Shown here piece by piece: positions 10,516-19,191 of a DNA stretch of 20,809 nt. This DNA is from Paulinella micropora (lineage: Eukaryota > Cercozoa > Imbricatea > Euglyphida), in the NCBI GenBank assembly GCA_009731375.1, contig BJOX01000123.1:537132-557940 (forward strand). The letters are read 5' to 3'. How positions within the stretch are numbered: the stretch's first letter is position 1; the number at the start of each line of letters is the position of its first letter. The notes under the pieces are model-generated. The model was not told where the DNA came from. It ran no database searches and saw nothing but the letters and a program-made list of their open reading frames with translations. Made by a program: the position numbers and the translations under genes.

Positions 10516-10740
10516 TTAATGTTATGTTAATGTATTGGCAATATATGTTAATGTATGTTAATGTCTTATTCTTAATCACCACCTCATAATGTGGTAAGGT
10601 GACGGAGAAAACCACATCTTCGACTCGCCAAAAAAATTCCACGTAATTCCACGTGTTTTACGGGCTCGCCGGCCCGGCCTGGCTCGCCCGTAAAACACGT
10701 GGAAATTTATTTGGCTAGCCGCAGAAATATAATCATCTTT
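10516..10740. repeat. Foldback element: GC-rich near-palindrome
   Basis: The perfect 17-bp arms CCACGTGTTTTACGGGC (10649-10665) and its complement (10686-10702) surround a 20-base centre that is itself largely palindromic (GCCGGCC/GGCCTGGC). Outside the arms, the left gactcgccaaaaaaattccacg (from 10622) mirrors the right acgtggaaatttatttggc (to about 10719), with a 10-base duplication of attccacgt on the left. The whole could fold as a hairpin of about 100 bases. It may be a small foldback or MITE-like insertion. No flanking target duplication is obvious. Confidence 0.65.
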
Positions 10741-10743
10741 CTT

Positions 10744-10786
<43 letters not shown>

Positions 10787-10844
10787 GTCTATCTATCTAT
10801 CTGTCCATCTATCTATCTATCTATCTACCTACCTACCTACCTAC

Positions 10845-10877
<33 letters not shown>

Positions 10878-10887
10878 CATCTCTCTC

Positions 10888-10929
<42 letters not shown>

Positions 10930-10930
10930 A
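10741..10930. repeat. (ATCT)n, (ACCT)n, (AT)n
   Basis: Tetranucleotide array followed by (AT)n that ends at the acceptor of the next truncated e3 copy. Confidence 0.9.
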
Positions 10931-10941
10931 TCTTTGTACAG

Positions 10942-11068
10942 GGGTCCATGTGGAGTGGATTGACCACCTGAACATCTATCTATCTATCTATCTATCTATC
11001 AATCTATCTATCTATCTATCTATCTATTGTACATGGGTCCATGTGGAGTGGATAGACCACTTGAACAT

Positions 11069-11099
<31 letters not shown>

Positions 11100-11191
11100 C
11101 CTACCTACCTACCTACCTATCTACCTATCTATCTATCTATCTATCTATCTATTGTACAGGGGTCCATGTGGAGTGGATAGACCACTTGAAC

Positions 11192-11229
<38 letters not shown>

Positions 11230-11271
11230 TGTACAAGGGTCCATGTAGAGTGGATAGACCACTTGAACATC
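10942..11271 (+). pseudogene. Four truncated copies of exon e3 in (ATCT)n
   Basis: Copies begin at 10942, 11035, 11160 and 11237, each reading [11 protein letters not shown], then cut to (ATCT)n at AACATC or AACATT without the e3 donor. Acceptors vary: TACAG at 10942 and 11160, TACAT at 11035 (AG lost) and TACAA at 11237 (shifted). Coding differences are third-base changes (ATT/ATA, CTG/TTG, GTG/GTA, ATC/ATT). Confidence 0.85.
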
Positions 11272-11329
11272 TATCTATCTATCTATCTATCTATCCATCT
11301 ATCTATCTATCTATCTATCTATTGTACAG

Positions 11330-11366
11330 GGGTCCATGTGGAGTGGATAGACCACCTGAACATCGG
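11330..11366 (+). CDS. Isocitrate dehydrogenase-like gene, exon e3
   Basis: A 37-nt microexon, acceptor ATTGTACAG (AG 11328-11329), donor GTAGAT at 11367. Two bases complete the Gly split with e2, then [11 protein letters not shown], then two bases (GG) that complete Gly with e4. The joined text [16 protein letters not shown] matches the family's second beta strand, where bacterial isocitrate dehydrogenases have an ATGV..EWE-like segment. It is the last of twelve copies and the only one that keeps the codons up to a donor. The donor is weaker than those of e1 and e4. Confidence comes from the phase fit on both sides. Confidence 0.75.
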
Positions 11367-11406
11367 GTAGATACATACATACATACACATACGTATTCAT
11401 ACGTAC

Positions 11407-11450
<44 letters not shown>

Positions 11451-11503
11451 CCTCCTTCCCTCTTTCACTCTCTGTCTCTCTCTCTCTCTCTATCTCTATC
11501 TAT

Positions 11504-11541
<38 letters not shown>

Positions 11542-11690
11542 CTCGCTCTCTCTCTCTCTCTTCAAGTAAAAAGAAAGGAAACAAGACGCACTCATTCATT
11601 CATTCATACATACATACATACATACATTCATGCATTCGCAGAACACGCCATAGCTTTGAGGAAAAATCTTATTCTTGTATATAATTGTTG
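11367..11690. repeat. Start of the e3-e4 intron: (ACAT), (CT)n, (ATCT)n
   Basis: Simple repeats with a short unique stretch (11565-11690). No gene is visible. Confidence 0.8.
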
Positions 11691-11786
11691 TTGTTNNNNN
11701 NNNNNTTGTTGTTGTTGCTATTGTTGGCGGTGGTGGTGGTGGTGGCGGTTTGTTGTTGTTGTTGTTGTCGTCGTCGTCGTCGTCGT

Positions 11787-11825
<39 letters not shown>

Positions 11826-11899
11826 CGCTGCTGCTGCTACTACTACTGCTGCTTTTGTTGCTTGCTTTTGTTGTCGTTCTTCGCGGCGGATTATTTTTT

Positions 11900-11900
<1 letters not shown>
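11688..11900. repeat. (GTT)n/(GTC)n array with gap
   Basis: TTG units on both sides of ten N (11696-11705), then GTGG and a CpG-rich (GTC)n at about 11766-11787, then more GTT. Confidence 0.9.
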
Positions 11901-11958
<58 letters not shown>

Positions 11959-11986
11959 TATAATGATAATAGTAATTATAATAATG

Positions 11987-12042
<56 letters not shown>
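11901..12042. repeat. (AAT)n at the tail end of SINE copy 2
   Basis: AAT units with a few TAATTATAATGAT interruptions. Read on the minus strand it is the (ATT)n tail of the SINE, or the repeat into which the SINE inserted. Confidence 0.9.
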
Positions 12043-12043
<1 letters not shown>

Positions 12044-12311
12044 GTGCTTCTCTGTCAATGGCTGATGCATTTCTGCACATGCGCCTCCATCGTCTCACCC
12101 GTGAGGGGAGTACGAAGAATTGACGATAAGCTCTAATGACACCCCCGCAAGGGCAGTTCCAACACTTCCAGACGGGCCGGTATGTTCAATGAAAATACTG
12201 GTCCAGAAATAGACCGGTATGTTCAATGAAAATACTGGTGGCACCGACGGGAATCGAACTGGCGACAGGGCCCAGATGGTAGAACTTGACCACTGGGCTA
12301 TCACGGTGTCC
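12043..12311 (-). mobile_element. tRNA-derived SINE, copy 2
   Basis: Reads the same, base for base, as the copy at 2492-2760, including A box (12290-12300), B box (12250-12260) and the internal 26-bp direct repeat. Here both ends are visible: (ATT)n follows the tail on the minus strand and another (ATT)n precedes the head. It sits inside the e3-e4 intron in antisense to the gene. Absence of differences over 269 bases points to recent insertion or local copying. Confidence 0.85.
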
Positions 12312-12319
12312 ATAATAAC

Positions 12320-12396
<77 letters not shown>

Positions 12397-12413
12397 TAAT
12401 AATAATAATAATG

Positions 12414-12472
<59 letters not shown>
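12312..12472. repeat. (AAT)n at the head end of SINE copy 2
   Basis: About 160 bases of AAT with occasional GAT. It ends at aaatttggttgctg before the first e4 fragment. Confidence 0.95.
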
Positions 12473-12473
<1 letters not shown>

Positions 12474-12491
12474 TTTGGTTGCTGTTGACAG

Positions 12492-12872
12492 CTTTGACAA
12501 CTTTCAAAAGAACGTATGTATGTATGTATGTATGTATGTATGTATGTATGTATGTATATATGTATGTGTGTATGTATGTATGTATGTATGTACTAGCTTC
12601 GACAACTATCAAAAGAACAGGGCCTACATGACAAAAAAACATTATTACTAATGTTTTCATTGCTGCTGTTTGCATGTATGTATGTATGTATGTATGTATG
12701 TATGTATGTATGCATGCATGCATGCATGCATGCATGTATATGTGTATGCATGCATGCATGCATGTATGTATGCATGTATGTATGTATGCATGTATGTATG
12801 TGTATATGTATATATGTATGTACTAGCTTCGACAACTATCAAAAGAACGGGGCCTACATGACTGAGGAACAT
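12492..12872 (+). pseudogene. Three truncated copies of exon e4 in (ATGT)n
   Basis: Copies begin after an AG at 12492 (FDNFQKN, then directly GTATGT), 12597 (FDNYQKNRAYMT, then poly-A-like damage) and 12827 ([15 protein letters not shown]). The last two lack the LK end of e4 and instead run into the same islet, attattact...gttttcattgctgctg. That shared tail shows they were copied as one unit of about 230 bp. Compared with e4 there are TTT/TTC (synonymous), Tyr/Phe and Gly/Arg changes. Confidence 0.85.
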
Positions 12873-13070
12873 TATTACTGTTTTCATTGCTGCTGTATGT
12901 ATGCATGTATGTTTTTATGTATGTATGTATGTATGTATATATGTATGTATGTATGTATGCATGTATGTATGTATTTATGTATGTATGTGTATGTATGTAT
13001 GTATGTATGTATGTATGTATGTGTGTATATATATATATATGTATATATGTATATATGTATATATGTATGT
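12514..13070. repeat. (ATGT)n/(ATGC)n between the e4 copies
   Basis: ATGT arrays with GCAT and (AT)n variants. The array begins as the GTATGT that follows the first e4 fragment. Confidence 0.9.
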
Positions 13071-13075
13071 ACTAG

Positions 13076-13127
13076 CTTCGACAACTATCAAAAGAACGGG
13101 GCCTACATGACTGAGGAACATTTAAAG
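13076..13127 (+). CDS. Isocitrate dehydrogenase-like gene, exon e4
   Basis: A 52-nt exon, acceptor GTACTAG (AG 13074-13075), strong donor GTATGT at 13128. One base completes the Gly begun in e3, followed by 17 codons, [17 protein letters not shown], ending in phase 0. In the family this is the helical stretch before the KGPL strand, where other members have a G-x-x-(L/V)-P-x-E-x-L-like segment; TEEHLK takes that place. It is the only copy with both splice sites. Fragments lie before (12492, 12597, 12827) and after it (13299). Confidence 0.8.
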
Positions 13128-14160
13128 GTATGTTTGTATGTATGTTACCTACATACCTACATACATGCATACATACATACATACATACACACATACATAC
13201 ATACATACATACATACCTAGATACCTAGATACCTACATACCTACATACCTACATACATACCTACATACCTACCTACATACCTACATACACACACACATAA
13301 GAACGGGGCCTATATGACTGAGGAGCATTTAAAGGTATGTATGTATGAATGTATGTATGTATGTATGTATGTATGTAGTAGGTAGGTATGTATGTATGTA
13401 TGTATGTATGTATGTATGTATGTAGGTATGTAGGTATGTAGGTATGTATGTATGTATGTATGTATGTATGTATGTAGGTTTGTATGTATGTATGTATGTA
13501 TGTATGTATGTATGTAGGTAGGTAGGTAGGTAGGTATGTAGGTATGTAGGTATGTATGTAGGTATGTATATATGTACGTATGTATGTATGTATGTATGTA
13601 TGTATGTATGTATGTATGTAGGTATGTATGTAGGTATGTAGGTATGTATGTATGTATGTAAATATGTATGTATGTATGTATGTATGTAGGTAGGTAGGTA
13701 TGTAGGTATGTAGGTATGTATGTATGTATGTATGTATGTATGTATGTAGGTATGTAGGTATGTATGTATGTAAGTATGTATGTATGTAGGTATGTATGTA
13801 TGTATGTATGTATGTATGTATGTAGGTATGTAGGTATGTAGGTAGGTATGTATGTATGTATGTATGTATGTATGTATGTATGTAGGTATGTATGTATGTA
13901 TGCATGTATGCATGTATGCATGTATGTAGGTATGTAGGTATGTAGGTATGTATGTATGTATGTATGTAGGTATGTAGGTATGTAGGTATGTATGTATGTA
14001 TGTATGTAGGTAGGTAGGTATGTAGGTATGTATGTATGTATGTATGTATGTATGTATGTATGTATGTATGTATGATTGTATGTATGTATGTATGTATGTA
14101 ATGTATGTATGTATGTATGTATGTATGTATGTATGTATGTATGCATGCATGTATCTATAT
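13128..14160. repeat. (ACAT)n then 800-bp (ATGT/AGGT)n array
   Basis: Short (ATGT) after the e4 donor, then ACAT/ACCT to about 13296, then from 13335 a long ATGT/AGGT array. The polarity switch brackets the e4 fragment at 13299. The His/Tyr/Thr-rich minus-strand frames are repeat translations. Confidence 0.95.
13299..13334 (+). pseudogene. Truncated 3' copy of exon e4 with donor
   Basis: Reads [12 protein letters not shown] and keeps the donor AAAG|GTATGT, but has no 5' half and no acceptor; acacacat precedes it. Differences from e4 are TAC/TAT and GAA/GAG, both synonymous. Confidence 0.85.
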
Positions 14161-14166
14161 ATACAG

Positions 14167-14408
14167 CAAGTGGAGAGGTATGGAATCATGCTGAAAGTAT
14201 GTATGTATGTATGTATGTATGTATGTATGTACGTACGTACGTACGTACGTACGTACGTACGTACGTACGTATGTATGTATGTATGTTTGTATGTTTGTAT
14301 GTATGTATGTATGTGTGTATGTGTGTATGTATGTATTTATGTATGTATGTATGTATGTATGTATGTATAAATTTCACCAAGCGGAGAGGTATGGAATCGT
14401 CCTGAAAG

Positions 14409-14459
<51 letters not shown>

Positions 14460-14538
14460 ATACGTAAGTATATATATGTGTATATATATGTATGTATATG
14501 TATATATGTATATACATATATATATGTATGTATATATA

Positions 14539-14571
<33 letters not shown>

Positions 14572-14722
14572 TATATATACATATATATATATGTATATGT
14601 ATACATAGAAATATATATATATATATATGTATGTATATAGCAAGTAGAGAGATATGGAATTGTGCTGAAACGCCCATTTATATATATATATACATATATA
14701 TATATATGTATATATATATATG

Positions 14723-14754
<32 letters not shown>

Positions 14755-14869
14755 GCAAGTAGAGAGGTATGGAATCGTGTTGAAAGGCCCATGGACCATT
14801 TATATATATATTATATATATATATATATATAGCAAGTAGAGAGGTATAGAATCGTGTTGAAAGGCCCAT

Positions 14870-14910
<41 letters not shown>

Positions 14911-14956
14911 GCAATATGGAATCGTGTTGAAAGGCCCATTGACCATTTATATATAT

Positions 14957-14988
<32 letters not shown>

Positions 14989-15058
14989 ATATATATGTAT
15001 ATATATATATATATAGCAAGTAGAGAGGTATGGAATCGTGTTGAAAGGCCCATTGACC

Positions 15059-15061
<3 letters not shown>
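14167..15061 (+). pseudogene. Seven truncated copies of exon e5 in (ATGT)n, (ATCT)n and (AT)n
   Basis: Copies start at 14167, 14378, 14641, 14756, 14833, 14912 and 15017. Most follow an atatag or atacag acceptor. The first two end at CTGAAAG and jump to tatgt or tatct. The others run on through GGCCCATTGACCATT or part of it and break into (AT)n. None reaches the e5 donor. The copy at 14912 has a 9-base in-frame deletion (VER missing). Differences include AGG/AGA, ATC/ATT, GTG/GTC and CTG/TTG. Confidence 0.85.

Positions 15062-15108
<47 letters not shown>
14412..15108. repeat. (ATCT)n and (AT)n-rich DNA between the e5 copies
   Basis: (ATCT)n at 14409-14458, then mostly (AT)n with ATGT steps. 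A (ACGT)n run of about 42 bases lies just upstream at 14228-14270. Confidence 0.9.
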
Positions 15109-15110
<2 letters not shown>

Positions 15111-15168
15111 CAAGTAGAGAGGTATGGAATCGTCTTGAAAGGCCCATTGACCATTGACGCTAAGTCAG
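15111..15168 (+). CDS. Isocitrate dehydrogenase-like gene, exon e5 (KGPL strand)
   Basis: A 58-nt exon, acceptor ATATATAG (AG 15109-15110), donor GTTCAC at 15169. It starts in phase 0 after e4 and reads [19 protein letters not shown], leaving one base. [10 protein letters not shown] is the highly conserved strand and turn of the family (V-x-L-K-G-P-L/I-T-T-P in most members). Here TID replaces the usual TTP. It is the last of eight copies and the only one to include the AKS end and a donor. Confidence 0.85.
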
Positions 15169-15170
15169 GT

Positions 15171-15176
15171 TCACAT

Positions 15177-15232
<56 letters not shown>

Positions 15233-15500
15233 GTGTGTGTGTTTGTGTTCACATATAACGTGTACACACATCAGTAAAAATAACAATAACACATATATAT
15301 TCTCTCTCTCTCGTCTCCCTCTCTCTCTCTCTCTCTCTCTCTCGTTCTCACTTGTTCGCGATGATTCTCCTCCTCCCCCCCCCCCNNNNNNNNNNNNNNN
15401 NNNNNNNNNNNNNNCCCCCCCCCCCTCCCCCTTCTCTCTCTCTCTCTCTCTCAAGGATTCAAAAAAAACTATAACTTTGACGGTACAGTAACAATAACAA
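15171..15500. repeat. e5-e6 intron, first part: (AT)n, (CT)n, poly-C and gap
   Basis: (AT)n at 15183-15228, (CT)n near 15300-15342 and 15434-15453, and C runs on both sides of 29 N (15386-15414). No gene is seen. Confidence 0.9.
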
Positions 15501-15512
15501 TAACAATCACAC

Positions 15513-15524
15513 TATATGTATATG

Positions 15525-15560
<36 letters not shown>

Positions 15561-15654
15561 CATGTACATGCATGTACATGTATATGTACATGTAGATTTA
15601 CATTTACATGTACGTGTACATGTACATGTATATGTATATGTATGTGTATATGTA

Positions 15655-15720
<66 letters not shown>

Positions 15721-15803
15721 CATGTACATGTATATGTATATGAATAGTAAGAATAAGAAGAAAAAAGTATGTATATGTATATGTATATGTATGTGTATAT
15801 GTA

Positions 15804-15885
<82 letters not shown>

Positions 15886-15942
15886 CATATGTAAATGTAT
15901 ATGTATATGTATATGAATAGTAAGAATAAGAAGAAAAAAATT
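15513..15942. repeat. (TATG)n array with a 173-bp duplicated module
   Basis: ATGTAT/GTGTAT units. The islet TGAATAGTAAGAATAAGAAG occurs at 15741 and again at 15914, with a similar order of TATA-, TGTG- and TATA-type units before each, so one module has been duplicated. Confidence 0.8.
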
Positions 15943-15974
15943 ATTGAGTCGGGATTAGGTACATATAGCATGTA

Positions 15975-16230
15975 CACATAACAATAAGAATAAGAATAAG
16001 AATACGAATAAGAATAAGAATAAGAATACGAATAAGAATAAGAATAAGAATAAGAATAAGAATAAGAATAAGAATAAGAAAAATATAACTATATTATCGT
16101 TAATAACAACAACAACAACAACGACAACGACAACAACAACAACAACAACAACAGCAACAGCAACAACAACAACAACAACACCAGCAGCAACAGGAACAAC
16201 AACAACAACAACAACAACAGCAACAACAGC

Positions 16231-16261
<31 letters not shown>

Positions 16262-16263
16262 GC

Positions 16264-16315
<52 letters not shown>

Positions 16316-16317
16316 GC

Positions 16318-16351
<34 letters not shown>

Positions 16352-16512
16352 GCAACAACAACAACGACAACAACGACAACAACAACAACAACAACAACAA
16401 GAACAGCAACAACAACAACAATAAGAACAATAAGAACAACAACAACAACAACAACAGCAACAACAACAACAACAATGGCACCAACAATGACAACAACAAA
16501 GACAGCAGCAGC

Positions 16513-16543
<31 letters not shown>

Positions 16544-16690
16544 GCAACAGCAACAACAGCAGCAGCAGCAGCAACAACAGCAGCAGCAGTAATAACTGCA
16601 GCAGCAGCAGCAACAGCAACAACATCATCATCCGCCCGGGATGGGGAACAGGGAGGGGGGGGGGGGGGGGGGAAAAAAAANNNNNNNNNN
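15975..16690. repeat. (AATAAG)n and (CAA)n arrays, poly-G and gap
   Basis: (AATAAG) to 16080, then about 530 bases of CAA with CAG and CGA interruptions. A G run at about 16656-16672, eight A and ten N (16681-16690) follow. Confidence 0.95.
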
Positions 16691-16868
16691 ACACACACAC
16701 ACACACACACACACACACTATAATTCTTTTTTGTATATACATGTATGTGTGTGTAGATACGTTGAGTTGAGGGGTAGAAAGTTCACAAGCAAAACACACA
16801 CACACACACATAATGTGTATGTATATAATGGTATGATGTCTATTCATGTGTGTGTGTGTGTGTGTACA

Positions 16869-16936
<68 letters not shown>

Positions 16937-16945
16937 TGCATACAT
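16691..16945. repeat. (AC)n, (GT)n, (ACAT)n and (AT)n around a partial e6 copy
   Basis: Simple repeats up to the e6 acceptor. (AC)n starts right after the gap. Confidence 0.9.
16757..16793 (+). pseudogene. Truncated 5' copy of exon e6
   Basis: After GTGTAG the sequence reads in frame YVELRGRKFTS (GAG TTG AGG against GAG CTG AGG in e6) and then breaks into (AC)n. It has an acceptor-like AG and no donor. Confidence 0.8.
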
Positions 16946-16950
16946 CGTAG

Positions 16951-17006
16951 CATACGTTGAGCTGAGGGGTAGAAAGTTCACAAGTGCTAATCAAGTTCTA
17001 CGAAAG
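16951..17006 (+). CDS. Isocitrate dehydrogenase-like gene, exon e6 (S-x-N substrate site)
   Basis: A 56-nt exon, acceptor ATCGTAG (AG 16949-16950), strong donor GTATCT at 17007. Two bases complete Ala with e5, then [18 protein letters not shown] ends in phase 0. S-A-N-x-x-x-R matches Ser113, Asn115 and Arg119 of E. coli isocitrate dehydrogenase in kind and spacing. These contact isocitrate in that enzyme. Isopropylmalate dehydrogenases lack the Ser and Asn, which favours an isocitrate enzyme. Between KGPL and the Ser there are 17 residues here, against 9 in E. coli, an eight-residue insertion (around VELRGRKF). This is the only copy with both splice sites. Confidence 0.85.
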
Positions 17007-17007
17007 G

Positions 17008-17050
<43 letters not shown>

Positions 17051-17112
17051 ATCTATCTATCTATCTATCTATCTAACTATCTAACTATCTATCTATCTAT
17101 CTATCTATCTGT

Positions 17113-17155
<43 letters not shown>

Positions 17156-17192
17156 CTAAAGTTCACAAGTGCTAATCAAGTTCTGCGAAAGG

Positions 17193-17238
<46 letters not shown>

Positions 17239-17275
17239 CTAAAGTTCACAAGTGCTAATCAAGTTCTACGAAAGG

Positions 17276-17315
<40 letters not shown>

Positions 17316-17374
17316 GTTCTTTCTTTCTTTCTTCTAAAGTTCACCAGTGCGAATCAAGTTCTACGAAAGGTATT

Positions 17375-17408
<34 letters not shown>

Positions 17409-17445
17409 ATAAAGTTCACCAGTGCTAATCAAGTTCTACGAATGG

Positions 17446-17489
<44 letters not shown>

Positions 17490-17591
17490 GATCTATCTAT
17501 CTATATTTCTTCTAACGTTCACCAGTGTAAACCAAGTTCTAACAAAGGTATCTTATCTATCTATCTATCTATCTATCTTTCTATCTACCTT

Positions 17592-17631
<40 letters not shown>

Positions 17632-17668
17632 CCTACCTACCTACCTACCTACCTACCTATCTACCTAC

Positions 17669-17711
<43 letters not shown>

Positions 17712-18098
17712 CTAAAGTTCACCAGTGTAAACCAAGTTCTAACAAAGGTATCTTGTCTATCTATCTGTCTATCTATCTATCTATCTATCTTCTAAAGTTC
17801 ACCCGTGCTAATCAAGTTTTTCGAAAGGTATCTATCTATCTATCTATCTATCTATCTTCTGAAGTTCATCAGTGCAAACCAAGTTCTAACAAAGGTATCT
17901 TATCTATCTATCTATCTATCTATCTACCTACCTACCTACCTACCTACCTACCTACCTACTATCTATCTATCTATCTATCTACCTACCTACCTACCTATCT
18001 ACCTATCTATCTATCTATCTATCTATCTAACTTTCTTTCTTTCTTTCTTTCTTTCTTCTAAAGTTCACCAGTGCAAACCAAGTTCTAAGAAAGATATC

Positions 18099-18136
<38 letters not shown>

Positions 18137-18197
18137 CTGTCTATCTATCTATCTATCTATCTATCTACCTACCTACCTACCTACCTATCTATCTATC

Positions 18198-18276
<79 letters not shown>

Positions 18277-18317
18277 CTATCTATCACCAGCGCAAACCAA
18301 GTTCTAAGAAAGGTATC

Positions 18318-18352
<35 letters not shown>

Positions 18353-18395
18353 CTAGAGTTCACCAGTGCGAATCAAGTTCTACGAAAGGTATCTA
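17007..18395 (+). repeat. Array of eleven truncated e6 copies, each with its donor, alternating with (ATCT)n
   Basis: The 3' half of e6 followed by GTATCT recurs at 17157-17191, 17241-17274, 17336-17369, 17411-17444, 17514-17547, 17714-17747, 17794-17827, 17861-17894, 18060-18093, 18285-18312 and 18355-18388. Each is preceded by (TTTC)n or (ATCT)n ending in ttctaaag, or ttctag in the last. Most encode [10 protein letters not shown] with different third bases (ACA/ACC, GCT/GCG/GCA, AAT/AAC, CTA/CTG, CGA/AGA). Some change residues (Ala to Val, Arg to Thr, Lys to Met). Donors are kept except at 18060-18093 (GT to AT) and 17336-17369 (GTATTT). Confidence 0.9.
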
Positions 18396-18461
18396 TCTAT
18401 CTATCTATCTATCCATCTATCTATCTACCTATGTACCTACCTACCTACCTACCTACCTACC

Positions 18462-18556
<95 letters not shown>

Positions 18557-18610
18557 CTATCTAATTATCCATACATATATATATATGTATATATATATGT
18601 ATATATATAT
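18396..18610. repeat. (ATCT)n, (ACCT)n, (CT)n, (AT)n
   Basis: Simple-repeat part of the e6-e7 intron. No gene is seen. Confidence 0.9.
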
Positions 18611-18617
18611 ACATTTT

Positions 18618-18753
18618 ACATACACATGTACACACATAGCTCTATAATGTAGGTTTATCAGTTGCATGCTAACATATGATATATATATATATATATATGT
18701 ATCATACATGTACACACATAGCTCTATAATGTAGGTTTATCAGTTGCATGCTA

Positions 18754-18791
<38 letters not shown>

Positions 18792-18830
18792 GTATATATA
18801 TATATAATAGTTTATCAGTTGCATGCTATC

Positions 18831-18861
<31 letters not shown>

Positions 18862-18978
18862 TATATTATATATATATGTGTATTATATATATATATATAT
18901 GTATGTATATATGTACATACATTATGCATACACATGTACACGCATAGCTCTATTATGTAGGTTTATCAGTTGCATGCT

Positions 18979-19019
<41 letters not shown>

Positions 19020-19080
19020 TATACATACACATGTACACACATAGCTCTATAATGTAGGTTTATCATTTGCATGCTAACAT
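18618..19080 (+). pseudogene. Five truncated copies of exon e7 with their upstream intron end
   Basis: Copies start at 18653, 18735, 18811, 18961 and 19058. All but 18811 share an intron stretch of about 30 bases (cacatgtacacacatagctc...) before the acceptor AG, so intron end plus exon start were duplicated together. Each reads VYQLHAN (GTT TAT CAG TTG CAT) and breaks into (AT)n at AACAT. At 18811 the first G is lost, and at 19058 CAG has become CAT. None has a donor. Confidence 0.85.
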
Positions 19081-19111
19081 ATGATATATATATATATATA
19101 TTTATATATAG

Positions 19112-19148
19112 GTGTATCAATTGCACGCTAACATTCGCCCAGCGAAAG
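19112..19148 (+). CDS. Isocitrate dehydrogenase-like gene, exon e7 (ANIRP)
   Basis: A 37-nt exon, acceptor ATATATAG (AG 19110-19111), donor GTTGTC at 19149. It starts in phase 0 after e6, VYQLHANIRPAK, with one base left. LHANIRPAK is the family's conserved LYANVRPxx strand. Its Arg is exactly ten residues after the Arg of the S-x-N-x-x-x-R site, as Arg129 is after Arg119 in E. coli isocitrate dehydrogenase. It is the last of six copies and the only one with the second half. Its third bases (GTG TAT CAA TTG CAC) differ from the five partial copies (GTT TAT CAG TTG CAT). Confidence 0.85.
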
Positions 19149-19152
19149 GTTG

Positions 19153-19191
<39 letters not shown>

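Noticed and set aside
10415-10642. Minus-strand 75-residue frame next to the palindrome
   Set aside because: Most of it is (ACAT)n; the first ~25 residues lie in the foldback flank and match no family I know.
13273-14189. 210-286-residue Tyr/Ile/His/Thr frames on the minus strand
   Set aside because: They are (ACAT)n tetranucleotide read as a 4-codon cycle; frames of this type stay open simply because the motif has no stop.
17007-18395. Regular repeats separated by spacers, like a CRISPR array
   Set aside because: The repeated unit encodes the end of exon e6 with its donor, the spacers are microsatellite, and the DNA is eukaryotic.
7751-19148. Isopropylmalate or homoisocitrate dehydrogenase as the gene identity
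   Set aside because: The S-x-N substrate pair is present with isocitrate dehydrogenase spacing; it is missing in isopropylmalate dehydrogenases. Cofactor type cannot be judged because the C-terminal half is absent.
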